Below, piece by piece: positions 12,510 to 24,520 of a stretch of DNA of 64,000 nt. The stretch's first letter is position 1. Each line of letters opens with the position of its first letter. The stretch lies in contig CM065301.1 in the NCBI GenBank assembly GCA_032871835.1, positions 8,564,413-8,628,412 of the forward strand. The letters run 5' to 3'. Position numbers and translations under genes: made by a program. The notes beneath the pieces are model-generated. The model did no database searches. It was not told where the DNA came from and worked only from the letters and a program-made list of their open reading frames with translations. The stretch is from Dipteronia dyeriana. Its lineage: Eukaryota > Streptophyta > Magnoliopsida > Sapindales > Sapindaceae.

Positions 12510-13658
12510 TTTATATATAGGATCCACAAAATTTAATTTCCATTTTTATAGTAAACACATTAATTAGAAGTCATAATAAGATAAAGAAAACCTAATAGAT
12601 GATTTGTGATTAATTTATTTACGAGTCCACTAATTCCATTCCTGACAATTTTTATTAAGTGCTGTCGTGCTGATGCATATAATCGCGAATCAAATTGCAG
12701 ATTAATCAACGATTCCTTAACAGAAAATTAACAAATCACATACTGTAGTCTGTACAAGGGTTTATTTATTTATTTTCCAAAACCATACTCATAAATTTAG
12801 CTATATGATTTCACACTATCTCATTTTTATTTAAATGGTTATTTTTAAACAAATATCTATCTATCCAAATAATATTTTAATTGACATTATTATTCATAAA
12901 ACTAAAATTTTAATTTTATATATATCTCAACACAATAACTCCTTATTAAAAAAAAACACTATATTTAACAGTGATAAATAATAAGTGTCTTTTTTTCTTC
13001 CAAGAAAAATACAAATTTAAATTAAATCCCAGAACTCTAATATGATTTAAATTTAAACCCAAAATTCATAGCATAACATGTAATCATGGACCTTAATAAG
13101 ACACCATCATATTCATAAGCATAATTACGAAGAAAATGGACAGAAAAAAAATGTTGAAAAGTTGTACACGTCATATATAAACACCAAGTTCTCATGAAAA
13201 GCAATTATTATATAGGATGATTTACAAGTTTCTCATGTTCAACCAAATCATTAACATATAGCTACTGTCACTCACACTTTGTCGATGTCAAAATTCAACA
13301 TTCAATAGTTAATACCAAAATAGTTTACTTTATCTTTATCTAATTTTTTCATAAACATAAAATCACCTTTTTAACTTCGTAAAAACGTAAACTAATCTTA
13401 ATAGAGGCATTTAAAAACTCACTAACTTTAACCCTTTAAAATAAAATAAAATAAAATAACTCTCCAGGTTCCATTTAGATAAAAACCCCAACAAGGGGGT
13501 TCTCATCATCATTGGTTTTTATAATTATATTTATAACTATAAACTATAAAGTATTTTTAGTATATATTATATAATAAGGAGGTTTTTATTTTGTCAAAAT
13601 AATAGTAATACTAATAATAATAATAAAGGGAAGGTTTTTACCTAAATTAGAAATTCGA
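12510..13658. other. AT-rich intergenic DNA
   Basis: No gene or RNA recognised. It includes an AAAAT pentanucleotide run at about 13439-13458 and TAA-rich microsatellite sequence around 13604-13626. Confidence 0.6.
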
Positions 13659-13838
13659 GGGTCATGTAAAAACCCATCACACCTACGTCATGAGGTCATG
13701 GGTTCGAGTCTTACAAAACCTTAAATTTATGTAATATTTTTTTTAAGGGTCATGTAAAAACCCTTCACACCTACATCATGAGATCGTGAGTTCAAATCCC
13801 CAAAAAACCCTAAATTTATGTAATAATTTAAAAAAAAA
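13659..13838. repeat. Tandem duplication of an 88-92 bp unit with a tRNA box-B-like motif
   Basis: Two adjacent copies (13659-13746 and 13747-13838) share gggtcatgtaaaaaccc, cacacctac(g/a)tcatgag, and aaatttatgtaat. Copy 1 has ggttcgagtc at 13701-13710, which resembles the pol III box B found in tRNAs and SINEs; copy 2 has the weaker gagttcaaatcc. No box A, tRNA fold or poly(A) end was seen, so this is recorded as a duplication only. Confidence 0.6.
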
Positions 13839-13923
13839 TGGAGGGTTGATTTTGAAAAACTGTTAATGATTTTAGCCCTTATAAAAAGAAAATTGATTAT
13901 TGAACCCCTTTAGCGCTCATGTC

Positions 13924-14366
13924 ATGTCCAGATACTATATAAGAAAAACTATAAAATCCGATCCAATTTATCGTAATCGATTAGTTAACATGTTGATTAA
14001 CCGTATTCTAAAAAAAAATCGTTGGCTTGTCAAATTATCTATCGAACCCTAAAAAAGATTCAACAAAAGATAAAAAAAGTCCAGTGTCCATTTCATGCCA
14101 AGCAATACATGGAGTAACCGTTGACAAAGCCGTAAAAGTAAGACATGTAGGCGGATCGGTTCATTAAGTTCCCATTGAAATAGAATTAGCACTTGTTGTT
14201 CGTTGGTTATTAAGGGCATCCCGAAAATGTCTAGATCGAAATATGACTTTCAAATTAAGTTTTGAATCAGTGGATGCTGCCAAAGAAAGTGGCGATGCCA
14301 TACGCAAAAAGGTTGAGACTCATAGAATGCTAGAGGCAAATAGAACTTTTGGAATATTTTCGTTAA
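13924..14366 (+). pseudogene. rps7: Plastid-derived rps7 pseudogene (nuclear plastid DNA)
   Basis: Translation in shifting frames gives the order of plastid ribosomal protein S7: [18 protein letters not shown] near the N-terminus, QIIYR...KKIQQK, a G-V-T...VGGS block, VPIEI, RWLL.ASRK, and C-terminal [17 protein letters not shown]. It carries deletions, frameshifts and an in-frame TAA right after the VGGS block. The plant mitochondrial rps7 has a quite different sequence, so a plastid source is clear. The adjoining spacer and ndhB start are in plastid order, so one colinear fragment was inserted. Confidence 0.92.
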
Positions 14367-14679
14367 TCCATGAACATGGTATATATAGCCACATAGGTCC
14401 ATTGATCCATATATTTTGATCGAAAAGAATCAATAATAAAAAAGAAAGAATAAGAATTGATCGATATATTTCTCGAAACAAACGAAAGATGAAATAAAAA
14501 TCATAGATCAACTAAACCTTCTTGGAGACTTGTTAAAGAATAAGAAAAAGGAATCTCATGGAAATACTATGGAATAAGGTTGGATCATATTTATGGAGAT
14601 TCTGTAAATATTCAATTCCAAAAATAAAAAGTTCAAAACAATTAGGATTTTTTAAGAAATTGGATAGAATTACTGATAC
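14367..14679 (+). pseudogene. Plastid rps7-ndhB intergenic spacer, inserted in the nucleus
   Basis: The sequence after the rps7 stop (gatcgaaaagaatcaataat, gaattgatcgatatatttct, ggaatctcatggaaatac and so on) matches my memory of the conserved plastid spacer between rps7 and ndhB, with scattered substitutions. It links the two gene remnants on either side in the plastid order and orientation. The recall of this spacer is mine; an alignment would settle it. Confidence 0.8.
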
Positions 14680-14711
14680 ATGATCTGGTATGTATAAAAT
14701 GAAAACCTTAA
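14680..14711 (+). pseudogene. ndhB: 5' tip of plastid ndhB
   Basis: The bases atgatctggtatgtataaaa are the ndhB start (protein M-I-W-x-V-Q-N-E-N), with the Gln codon now TAA. Similarity stops about 30 bases in, which marks the right edge of the plastid insert. NdhB is a membrane subunit of the plastid NDH complex; nothing functional remains here. Confidence 0.75.
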
Positions 14712-15858
14712 GGATATTTTTATCAATATCCCATCATCTTTAATGTGATGAGTGAAACTGTGAATTAAAGTCTGGAATTATTTATTTATTTTTTAATAAA
14801 CAATTTAGACCAAAAGCATTCTTCTACTATTCTAAAGTGATGTGGCTAAAAAATACAAAAACAATACACAGTAGAAGTCAATTTATTTAGATTTACTTTA
14901 TCCTTACTAGTGGCAGTGGATTAGATCCAACTATCCAAGTCACTTTCAGATAATCACAATTACCCATAATGTTTCTCAAGTCACTCTCCTGACTTAAAAA
15001 TCGTAATGACAACGTGCCTTGGCCCCCCATCAACGATGGAGGATATTTCATATTTTGAAATCAACGGTGGAGATTGCATCATGAATAGTGATTGTGCTTC
15101 TCTGTTTGCTTCACACGTGCGTTACAATGCATCATATATAACCCATTCTAATAATTGTACTACTAAAATAGTAGTGTTCAACTTGAATTTTTTCTCTCGC
15201 ATGTGATGTGAGTGAGTACTTAAAAAATAATTATAAGGGTTGGGGGCCAATATGTCAGAGATTTGAATAATGTTTTGTGTTTAATTTAGTTGTTGGGTGC
15301 TCTTGGTTATAGTGAAGTTGTTCACTGTTTTTGTCTTTGATGGAGAGATGTATATGAATATTGATCTACTTTTAGGTTGCCTAACAATTGTCACAACTAT
15401 TTTCTTTTTGGGTAGGATCATGTTGTAAGCATAGTGTATATCATTTTATATATATATATATACAAAATTTCAATTTACACCGATACATAATAGACTGAGT
15501 GATCAATTTTCACGTATGCGAATCAGAATAAATAGGATGGTCATTATTTATTGTGGAACATGGATGTGTTTTTGTTTTTTAGTTTTAAATAATGGCAACT
15601 TATACAGTTACTATACCCATATGTATTTATGTATATGTGTGTCTACTTATATAGAAAACAGGCAGGTTGTAGATTGCATATTTATGAGATTTTATTTGTA
15701 TTCAACATTAAAACCCAATCATGCATGGATATTCGGATAACGGTGGGGGTTTGAGTTTCACGATACACATTTTACAAGCATGTATAAGAAGTCTTCCATC
15801 GATGTTATGAAGTAAACATTCAGACCTCCCATGATAGTCATAATAAAATAAGGACTTT
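14712..15858. other. Intergenic DNA, no gene seen
   Basis: Short ORFs at 15006-15206 and 15516-15740 have no recognisable motif. A (TA)n run lies near 15450-15463. Confidence 0.55.
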
Positions 15859-15990
15859 GATCAAAATTGATTGCAAAATTATTATCATGATTACGTTTTA
15901 TAAAGAGTCGTTTTCTAAAAAGAATTTGACCAAGATTGATTGTAGAATTATTATCGTGATTACTTTTCATAAAAAATCGATTTGCTTTGA
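15859..15990. repeat. 69-bp tandem duplication
   Basis: Two adjacent copies start at 15859 (gatcaaaattgattgcaaaa) and 15928 (gaccaagattgattgtagaa) and share attattatc(a/g)tgattac and a closing aa(g/a)a(g/a)tcg(t/a)ttt. Overlapping ORFs on both strands are by-products of this duplication. Confidence 0.65.
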
Positions 15991-16087
15991 TTACACTATT
16001 GACCGCTCTTCTTTCCTCATTGTAAATTTCTTAAACTTGCTAAGCTATTACATAAATGTATACTCATTGTATAAAGAAAGAAAAATA

Positions 16088-16257
16088 TTTGGGTACTGAC
16101 CGATCAGTACCCAAGATACTGACCCCTCCAATCCAATAGGGTGTTGCCACGTGACATTCTTTCTCTAATTTTTTTACAATTATCAATAAAATAGATCATA
16201 TGGTACCATCCTATTGGTGAGGTTAGTATCTTGGATACTGACCGATCATCACCCAAG
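16088..16257. mobile_element. Small MITE with about 60-bp inverted repeats
   Basis: The left end TTTGGGTACTGACCGATCAG and right end GACCGATCATCACCCAAG are inverted copies, and the pairing continues inward through cccaagatactga.cc and ccaat..aatagg. TA occurs on both sides (16086-16087 and 16258-16259), fitting a Tc1/mariner (Stowaway-like) target duplication, though TA alone is weak evidence. 170 bp, non-coding. Confidence 0.65.
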
Positions 16258-19200
16258 TATTGTTCATAGGGAAATATACATAAAAGTATTCAAACAATAT
16301 ATTTTTTTACAGGTTGATCACGAATATATGTCTAACTAATTCGACGTAGAAATACTTTAATTTTAAGAAAAACATCGATAATACAATATTGAATTATATA
16401 TTATATAATTTATGTCAAATACTCGTGATACACAGAGAGAAATCTGAGTCCCACAGACAGACACCCCATAACCTTAAGCGGAGATATGTTGAGCTTTAAT
16501 ACTACCAGATAGAATTTTAAAGACACTCTTATTCATCAATCCTTTTATGCGACTATTTTCAGTCATTTCAAAGTGCTATGCCTACCTACATTTGCGGTGT
16601 ATTCATGCACCGATGCACAGCTCAAAAGAACAAGAGCACTCTTGATTGAATCTTATACACTTTCTCATGCACATATGTTGTGAAAATATATAAATATATA
16701 TTCGGTTCATACATATAGTGTTTAATCGCGGTAATATTTCTGATCCTGATATACTTGAATAAATGAGAGCACTTACAATACAATGTAATTAGGAAAATAA
16801 GAGACATGATTATAGGGGATGTTCCCTTAGAAAAGCATTGTTTGTGCCTTTTATGTTGACTTGCCACATAAAGTGTGGCAAATTTAGGGCTAAAAGAGAA
16901 GAAACTTAACCCCACAAAAGCAGCCTCATAAGGATCTTTATTGATGATTCTCCACTAAATGTAATTAAATCTCTCTACCTCTCTCAAAAGGAGTTAAAAT
17001 GTGCATATAAAAAAAGGATCCACTGTCCTGGGTCCCTTGTTCATGTTCTCTTGTATGGGGAGGAATAACTTTTACATGTACACAACAAACTTTATTTTTA
17101 ATAAGGGGCCCCCCTATTGGAGAAATTTTTTAGGTGGGTATTAGTCTACTAATATAACAATATATATAAATGAGATTCATATATCTACCCAGTATCCACC
17201 ATATTTATTATAAAATGTTGGTTTAATAAAATGAACACGTTTAATATTTCTTAAAAATAAATTAAACATTATAAAATTAAAGAGTAATACAAGATGTTTC
17301 AATTTTTTTCTCTCTAAATTTTATCCCATGTAGTGCGCGTGAGGTATCAACATTGCATCAGTAATCATATAATCTTATTGAAACCTCATGTGTCACATAT
17401 TTTGAGATATAATTTGAAAAAAAAAATTGAAACATGTAACATTACTTAAAATTAAAAATTAAGATGATTGAAAAACCTATTTTTTGAAAAGAAATTTAGT
17501 CAAATAAAAAATATATACAGATAGTGTAATCAAAACAAATAAATAGACAATGGAAAATTTAAGGAATGATTAGTTTGATAAATTTTTTTTAAAACTTTTT
17601 CGAATGGGTAATGCAACGATATTAGATATCTCAACGTTTGATGTGTCAATTTAATTCATATGTTACATGTTAAGTTAAATAAATCATTATTAATATATAT
17701 TAATTTATTCATCAATAATTCATAAATTGGGATGTAAATTAGAATTGATTTGAATCTCATCCGAGCTTATATTTGTTTGGATCTAAATATATCCGATAAC
17801 ATATGTAATCAATAATAGATCAGATTTATTTACTTTACTTTTATTATCATTAGATGTAATTATTATTTTTAAGTGTTTTAGATCGATAAAAAAAAAAATA
17901 GTTAGACTAGAGAATCCAAATCTAACCGGAATATCAGTAGTCTAAAATTACTCTTTTTGAACAGTGAGATAAGTTGATGCATGAAAAGCAAGTGACTGTT
18001 TTCAATGGTTGAAAACCTAACATGGAGGTGCAGAAAGTTATGGTATCAATCAAGATTGAATGCTCAACTGCTAATAACATTAAGAGGTGGATGAAAAGAC
18101 AGGGTGTCATGCCTGCAAAATCAATTAAAGTTATTGTAAAAAAAATGAATGGAGGCTATCATAATATGTAGTATGGTGGGTTTCTCGGTTGTCAAAATTG
18201 ATTGCTTCGAAGAACACACACACAAAAAAAAAAAAGAAAAAAAAAAGAAGGTGAAATAGTCAATGGTATATATGTTACATAAATGGAAATATGTGATCAC
18301 ATCACCTACCTTTGCTTTGAAGATGAATAAATTAAAGAGCCATTTATCATTACATTGTAAATCTATGAGAATACTATACAATCCATTGTCTTGTAGACAT
18401 CATTCCTCAATTCTCAACCACTAAATTCAGTCAACAAAGTGACTTCTTCTACATTCATGTGATTATGTGAAACCTTCTAAAAATCCATCTTAACCAGCAT
18501 TTTTACATAAATATTGGGTGATATATAAAATTCTTAACAAAAAAATATTCTCAACTTCCTATGAATCTTCAATATTACATTATATTAAAAAAAAATCAGT
18601 TTATCTCTCACATTCACCATTAAATTAAAATATATAGTTTATTCATAAGATGAAATCAAAATATTTTAAAATTTGTTTTTTTTATTATAAAATTGAGGTG
18701 ATTCATTCATGAACTCCTCAATATCAAATAAGATTGACTTTTAAATTGAAAAAAATTGTAAATAATAAAATTGTGACTTTTTGATACTCATCTTTTAAAT
18801 AGATATTTACGGTTATTTTACATTCACTTTTCAGCATCACTAGCAAAAGATCTTATACTAGTTGTGGTCGTATGTATATTGGCCAAAGTTCAAATGTTTC
18901 TTCCCCAATTTATAATAATAATAATAATAATAATCTTATGCTACGAGTCAAATCTATTTTTTTTTCTTTTACTATTCGCAGTTTCGCACTCAATTTCTTG
19001 TCATCTTAGAACAACCAATTGGTTGAACTTTGATATTTGAACCCAATATAACTTCACTTGATTTATAAGTTTAACAAGTCACCATCTATTGATTGAAGAC
19101 TCAAATTAGAATGTTCTTATGGATTATTAAAACCGATATTGTATGTTGTTGGTTTTTGTTGAAAAAAATACACATCTTCATTTACAGCTTGTCAAATTCT

Positions 19201-19604
19201 CTACGCAATACCCAAACGACATCCACTAAAGACTTGTTGGCTTTCTCACTGATCCATACATTTTCTCTTTTGAATTTTTCAATTTTAAGTCAAATAAAAA
19301 CACAAGCCTTTCTTATTCCAGAAGACAGAAAAATTATAAAATTTGACTCATAATTTTCTTTGCTTCTCAATTCTGATAAATAAACTCCATATTTTTCAGC
19401 TTAAATTTCGATTTTTATTTTCCAAGTATTATGATAAATTCTGATACCAAACGGGTCATGGATTTATCGGGACTTGAGACCTATTAAAATGTAGTGTATT
19501 GTCAATCTTGAGATTTTGGAGACCTATGGCAAATATTTAAAATGGAAAGTTCAATCCTATATCTAAAATCTTGTGAAATCCCCATACTTAATAATAATAA
19601 TAAT

Positions 19605-19640
<36 letters not shown>

Positions 19641-20843
19641 TGAATTATTTTTTTAATTTTTTTTTATAAAAGTTTAATCAAAGTAATTTTCATCAAGTTT
19701 ATATTGTAATATATAGAAAAACTAAACCGAAAAAAAAAAGGTTACGAGTAAATAGACCTATATGACAATTTCCTCTCAAAAAAATGTATGTACTCAAATA
19801 AGGGAGAAAAACTTGTTTAGAAAATGAAAAAGGAAAAGACCTCTTTTAATTTTATTTTTATTTTTTAGAATTAAAAAAATAAAATAAAATAAATGGTATG
19901 CTTGGTAATCTTTGAGGTGTGTTTACACAATATAACTTTTTAAAAATTCTTAATGAGATGTAAATGTAAAGAGGGATGCTCGTACGGAATTTAAGGAATG
20001 TAAATAGAGATATTCAATTTTTTGGATTATTATTTTTTAAAGTAAAACAGACAGAGATTGCTAAACAGAAGCGTCAAACTTAACAAACCTCTCCACGCAG
20101 GGAGGGCATACGTCCACCCAACAACCGTCCAAATCTACTGCAAGGGCCATCTTCGTCGACAGATGAAGCATCGCCTTTACTAAGTCAACTACTCGGATAG
20201 AGCTACTCATTTGTTTTTAATATTTTCAAATAAAATCTATATTGAATTCGATCTTTATATAAGAAGTTGATTTATATTTATATATATATATTTTTTATTA
20301 TTTTGGATCTAAATTTGATATAATTATATGAAATTTGAAAATAACAATTAAATATGGGTCTTTTATTTATCAAAGATGTAAGCACCAAACACAGAAAAAG
20401 CGGCCATTTTTGTGTCCTGAGAGGTGTCTCTGACTTCCTGCAGGGCCGGTTCTATTTATACGTAATCCGTATATCTACTCTCAAGATATGAGTAGAAAGC
20501 TCTTCATCTATGGCTCTGTATAGATACCTACTTTTAAGAAAAGCGGAGAAAACTCATCATGCTGATAAAATGTATACCATTGTTGGCTTATTGCTGAATT
20601 TCTAGCATTTGAGACGTGCTTTGCGGGTAATGTTAGAGAAATTCCCAGCTGTGATTTTCTACTTTTTTGAGGTACAACTTTCTTAAAATAGAATAATTAC
20701 TATACTCAAAACAGATGATTTGATGATAAAAGAGTGAATCAGTGAATGTGAGACAAGTGGCAAATTAATGTAGACATTTTCAGTTTTCTGATAAAGGGGT
20801 TTAAGACTACATTAATCTTATTTCAAGTGAAATCATGAGAAGT

Positions 20844-20878
<35 letters not shown>

Positions 20879-21825
20879 TTATTTTCTTGTACTATCACAA
20901 ATTCACAGTTCCAAATCTAGTTAATAAATTGAAAATAAAAGTGATGTTATAAGCTAATGAAGACTGGTCACACATCTTCTTTTAGCTCAAGAGTGTATAC
21001 CTCCCATTCAATATTAACGGTTGGGGATTTGAATCTCACATTCTCACAAGTTTTCTTCATGGTATTGTGAGAATAAATATTTGGATTACACATATTGTGA
21101 TTGATATCGATAGACCCCTGACCCGTTTATTGTCATACAAAGAAATAAAGGGTGGTCAAAGACTCGGTAATTTTGATGATCAGTAAATGGATTATATAGT
21201 TTGCATCTTATTTTAAAACCATTAATTTACCAATTTGAACGAAGATTACAAATATCATTTTCATCGGTGTGTCATGCTTTGCATCAGATCGGGGTTGTCT
21301 CTTCTTGAAAATAAGATTAATCAATCAATGGCATATATATATATATAGATATAGAGAGAGAGAGAGAGGATTGAGTCGACCAAATGTGATTTGAACATAT
21401 AATTATATTTGTATTATTAATATTAAATTTTCTTGGTCAGTTTAGAATACTTTATAAAGCTATATATATATATGGTGAGTATGTAGTGATCTTAAAAAAA
21501 TAATTTTTAAAAAGAAATTGAATTCAAACTGGATTATATATAATTAGGTTTGAACAAATTTTTTTAATGATCAATTTAATTATCTTTTTCTTAAGGGATT
21601 TCTTTCCGGATGGATTTTTCATTCTTTCTTTCGTCATTTTGGATGAATGTACTAATCAAAAGTTATAATATGTGACGATTAATGAATTTTAATAATTACT
21701 AAATTGTTATGAAAATTAAGTTGATCTCATATGTAAAACATAAATTAATATTTATTTGATTGTTATTTTTATTTTTATTTTTTTCTCTTAAGTATTAAAA
21801 AACCTTATTTTAATTAAGTACTCAT
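16258..21825. other. Long AT-rich intergenic stretch with microsatellites
   Basis: No gene, RNA or coding transposon domain recognised. Microsatellites include (AAT)n at 18911-18932 and 19588-19610, (AT)n at 19609-19639, (TA)n at 20847-20874, and TA followed by AG repeats at 21332-21368. ORFs up to 97 aa are low-complexity or hydrophobic and match nothing. A less AT-rich patch at 20080-20210 (ctccacgcagggagggcata) cannot be assigned. Confidence 0.6.
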
Positions 21826-22311
21826 GGCCGGTTTGGTATTACTGTAACTTTTGTAATAATCATTGTTAGCTACTTAGCTGTGCTGAAGGAATTAGTTACA
21901 ATGACTAAAATTTACATAGGTTTATAACATATTTCATTTTTTTTCATTAATTACATATATTAAATTGGAAAAAAAAATCCATAAGAACAATAAAAATATT
22001 TTTAAAAGATTTTTAAGTCAAATCAATATTTAAATAGAATATTTAATTTTGAGATGAAATAAGGAATATAAATGATTTTAAATTGATTTCATAAGGATAA
22101 TAACGATATTTTAAAAGAAGCATTAAATGTTTAAATAGATTATTCCATAATCACTTGCAAAAAGTAACCCTTCACCTACTTCTCAAAATCATTGTCAAAA
22201 CTCACTAGATTATCAATTAATCATTTTTGGAAGTTTTATCAAACATTATTTTATGTTAAAATTATAAAATAATATGATTTTAACTTTTCAAAAGCAATAT
22301 CAAACTGACCC
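21826..22311. mobile_element. Possible Tourist-like MITE
   Basis: The left end GGCCGGTTTGGTATTACTGT and right end atatcaaactgaccc are inverted repeats with mismatches, and the interior is AT-rich and non-coding. Similar flanks (ctcat at left, ctcaa at right) may be a decayed target duplication. The end sequence type (xxTTTGGTATT) fits PIF/Harbinger MITEs and resembles the better supported element at 41468-42208. Confidence 0.45.
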
Positions 22312-22344
22312 TCAATGTCATTTAATACTTAATGCACTTTTATT

Positions 22345-23013
22345 TAGGGGTGTGCATTTTCGGTTTGGTTTGGGTTGAAGCTCAATGTCAAACCAAACCA
22401 ATATGGGTTGGTTTGGCTATATTTCAACCCAACCCAACCCAACCCAACCCAATTTGATTTTTCAAACCAATTCAAACCAAACCAAAAAAGGTCGGGTTTG
22501 TTTGGATTGGTTTATCGTTTTAGATTTGAACTCTAAAATCTTTTATTTTTTGGTATTATATTATAAAAAATATTTTTAAAAAAATAATCATAACATGAAA
22601 TATTATATATATATATATATATATGTATATATAAAGGAAGTACAGAAAAATCAAATGAGTAATTACCAATTAAAGACATATTTGACAACATATGTGCTTT
22701 TAAAACCTTAATACATCAATCAATCAGAAGAATTGTATCAAAACAAATAAATAAACTATAAAAACTTAAAGTAATCGGTAAAAGTTATAAAACATGGACC
22801 GAATATATGTTAATTTTATATTTTAGTTTTACTTTCTAAAATATGTGGTTTGGGTTGGGTTGGTGAATTATTTCACTCAACTCAAACCGCATCACCTTTA
22901 ATCGGTGGACAAATCAACCCATCCATTTCTTATATTTGTAATCGAACTAATCCAAACTTTATGGATTGGGTTGGTCGGTTTGGTTCGGTTTGATGGTTTT
23001 TTACACACCCCTA
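22345..23013. mobile_element. Non-autonomous hAT element with perfect 8-bp target duplication
   Basis: Ends are TAGGGGTGTGCATTTT and the complement of TAGGGGTGTGTAAAA. The flanks are identical 8-mers, CTTTTATT at 22337-22344 and 23014-23021, diagnostic for hAT insertions. Subterminal GGTTTGG/CCAAACC words are repeated many times at both ends, as expected for transposase binding sites. 669 bp, with an internal (TA)n run at 22603-22632 and no transposase. Confidence 0.88.
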
Positions 23014-23595
23014 CTTTTATTTGTTTTTTTTTTATTTGAGATTCTCTAACTTAAATATTAAGTTGTTAGTGTTTTACTATTCTACCCTCATTGTAACGAG
23101 TGATTTAACTTTAAGTATACTCTAGCTCATTTATTTTATGTATTTTCAATTTTTAAATTATTTATTATTTTAAAATAAATAAATAAATATAGTTTCAATT
23201 TTTTTTTTTAATACACTCTTTCCTCCCTTCTTGCCTCTTGTAAGAGTGACATTGAAAGTCGCTCACTGTCATCTCCTCTTAGGTCAATTTAGAGTTAAGT
23301 TAGAGTTAGGGTTAGGATTATGGTTTGATAAATTATGATTTTGTTTATCAATAGAGTATCCTATCATTTATCATATATAATAATATAATAATAGCATTTT
23401 TTCTATTTTTCATATAATATAATATAATAATAAATAATATATTAACATTTCTTCTTACTTTTAACGTGGGAATGAGCCTTTTTTCTTACTTTTGACGTGA
23501 GAGTGATACGTGACAATCATAAATCATATCATATATATATATATATATATAAAAGTTGACCCTCATAACGACACATGAGGGAGCTTTATATTTTG
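23014..23595. other. AT-rich spacer
   Basis: It holds a (TA)n run at 23531-23551 and a duplicated phrase (cttcttacttttaacgtggg near 23451, ttcttacttttgacgtgaga near 23481). No gene seen. Confidence 0.55.
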
Positions 23596-23810
23596 AATAA
23601 TGATAAACATCACACCTACAATCTCATAATTTTCATCCCAACATATATAGCAGCTGAAGTGTCACCCGGTGAATAGACACACATTTATTGATACCTATCT
23701 CTCTTAGCTATGTATTTACTCATCAATTATTATTTGTCCACTCACCTAGTGATAACTCAGCTGGGATGAAAATTATGAGATTGTAAGTGGGATATGCAGC
23801 ATTACTATTA
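23596..23810. mobile_element. Small MITE with long inverted repeats
   Basis: The left arm contains tacaatctcataattttcat and the right arm its exact complement atgaaaattatgagattgta. The arms extend outward through aataatg...cac and inward through cagctga and a weaker gtgtcac(cc)ggtga pairing. About 215 bp, non-coding. No convincing target duplication was found. Confidence 0.65.
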
Positions 23811-23814
23811 TATT

Positions 23815-24240
23815 TTAATAAGTGGCGGCCTTGGGGCAGGGCACCAGGGGCACCCGCCTCGGGCCATTAATTTTTGGAGCCTTTTAGTATATGATCTCAG
23901 TTGTGAAATATAAAACCCAATAAATAGTGAGAGCCCAATTTTTTTTTAATACAACTACTGGAAAAACATAAATGCTCAATTATTTGTTTTTTTTTTTAAA
24001 TAACCCAAACTTTATCAAATAAAAAATAACAAAAGCCCAATCATCACTCATCTAACCCCATTTTGATTTCCCAATAGCCTTATTCACATCATCAGTAGTC
24101 AGTAGCCATTTTGCCCTGGACACCTCTGAAGAATATCCTGTGCATCATATATAGAATATCCCTATTGGATTGGCCGACCAGATGGAGGGGTTTTACCCTG
24201 GCCATGCAATGCCCAATATTTGAAGATTTTCTATCCTTGA
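23815..24240. mobile_element. Possible truncated hAT-type fragment
   Basis: A GC-rich patch begins aagtggcggccttggggcag and continues with gggcacccgcctcgggcc and ggagccttttagtatatg, phrases that resemble the ends of plant DUF4371-type hAT elements as I remember them. The opposite end was not found. It lies just left of the inverted gypsy part and may be the neighbouring flank. Confidence 0.3.
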
Positions 24241-24386
24241 AATTTGTTTTCAATTTTTTTCTTAGCCAGTATATTTTTAATTTTTAGCAATTCTTTGATT
24301 TTTATTGTCAATTTTACAGTTATGAATAAAAACCCGACATGGGATTCCGAAAATCTAAGCATATGATAATAATGACATATTAAAGA

Positions 24387-24520
24387 CGAGCTTGATAATA
24401 AGAACAAGCGAAAAAGCATGATAATAAGAACATGCAAAAAAGAAGCATGATAATAAGAACGTGCGAAAAAAAACAGAAAAAAAAACAAAAAAGCATGCCA
24501 TAAGCACATGCAAAAAAGAT
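24387..24520. repeat. Short tandem repeat (about 27-30 bp unit) at the inner end of the inverted gypsy part
   Basis: Units of the form gcatgataataagaacatgc followed by an A-rich stretch occur about three to four times, the last ones degenerate. It lies where the spacer between integrase and antisense ORF would be expected. ORFs on the minus strand here are repeat translations rich in F, L and S. Confidence 0.6.

Noticed and set aside
13924..14366. Mitochondrial origin of the rps7 remnant
   Set aside because: The mitochondrial S7 protein differs in sequence, and the adjoining spacer and ndhB start are plastid.
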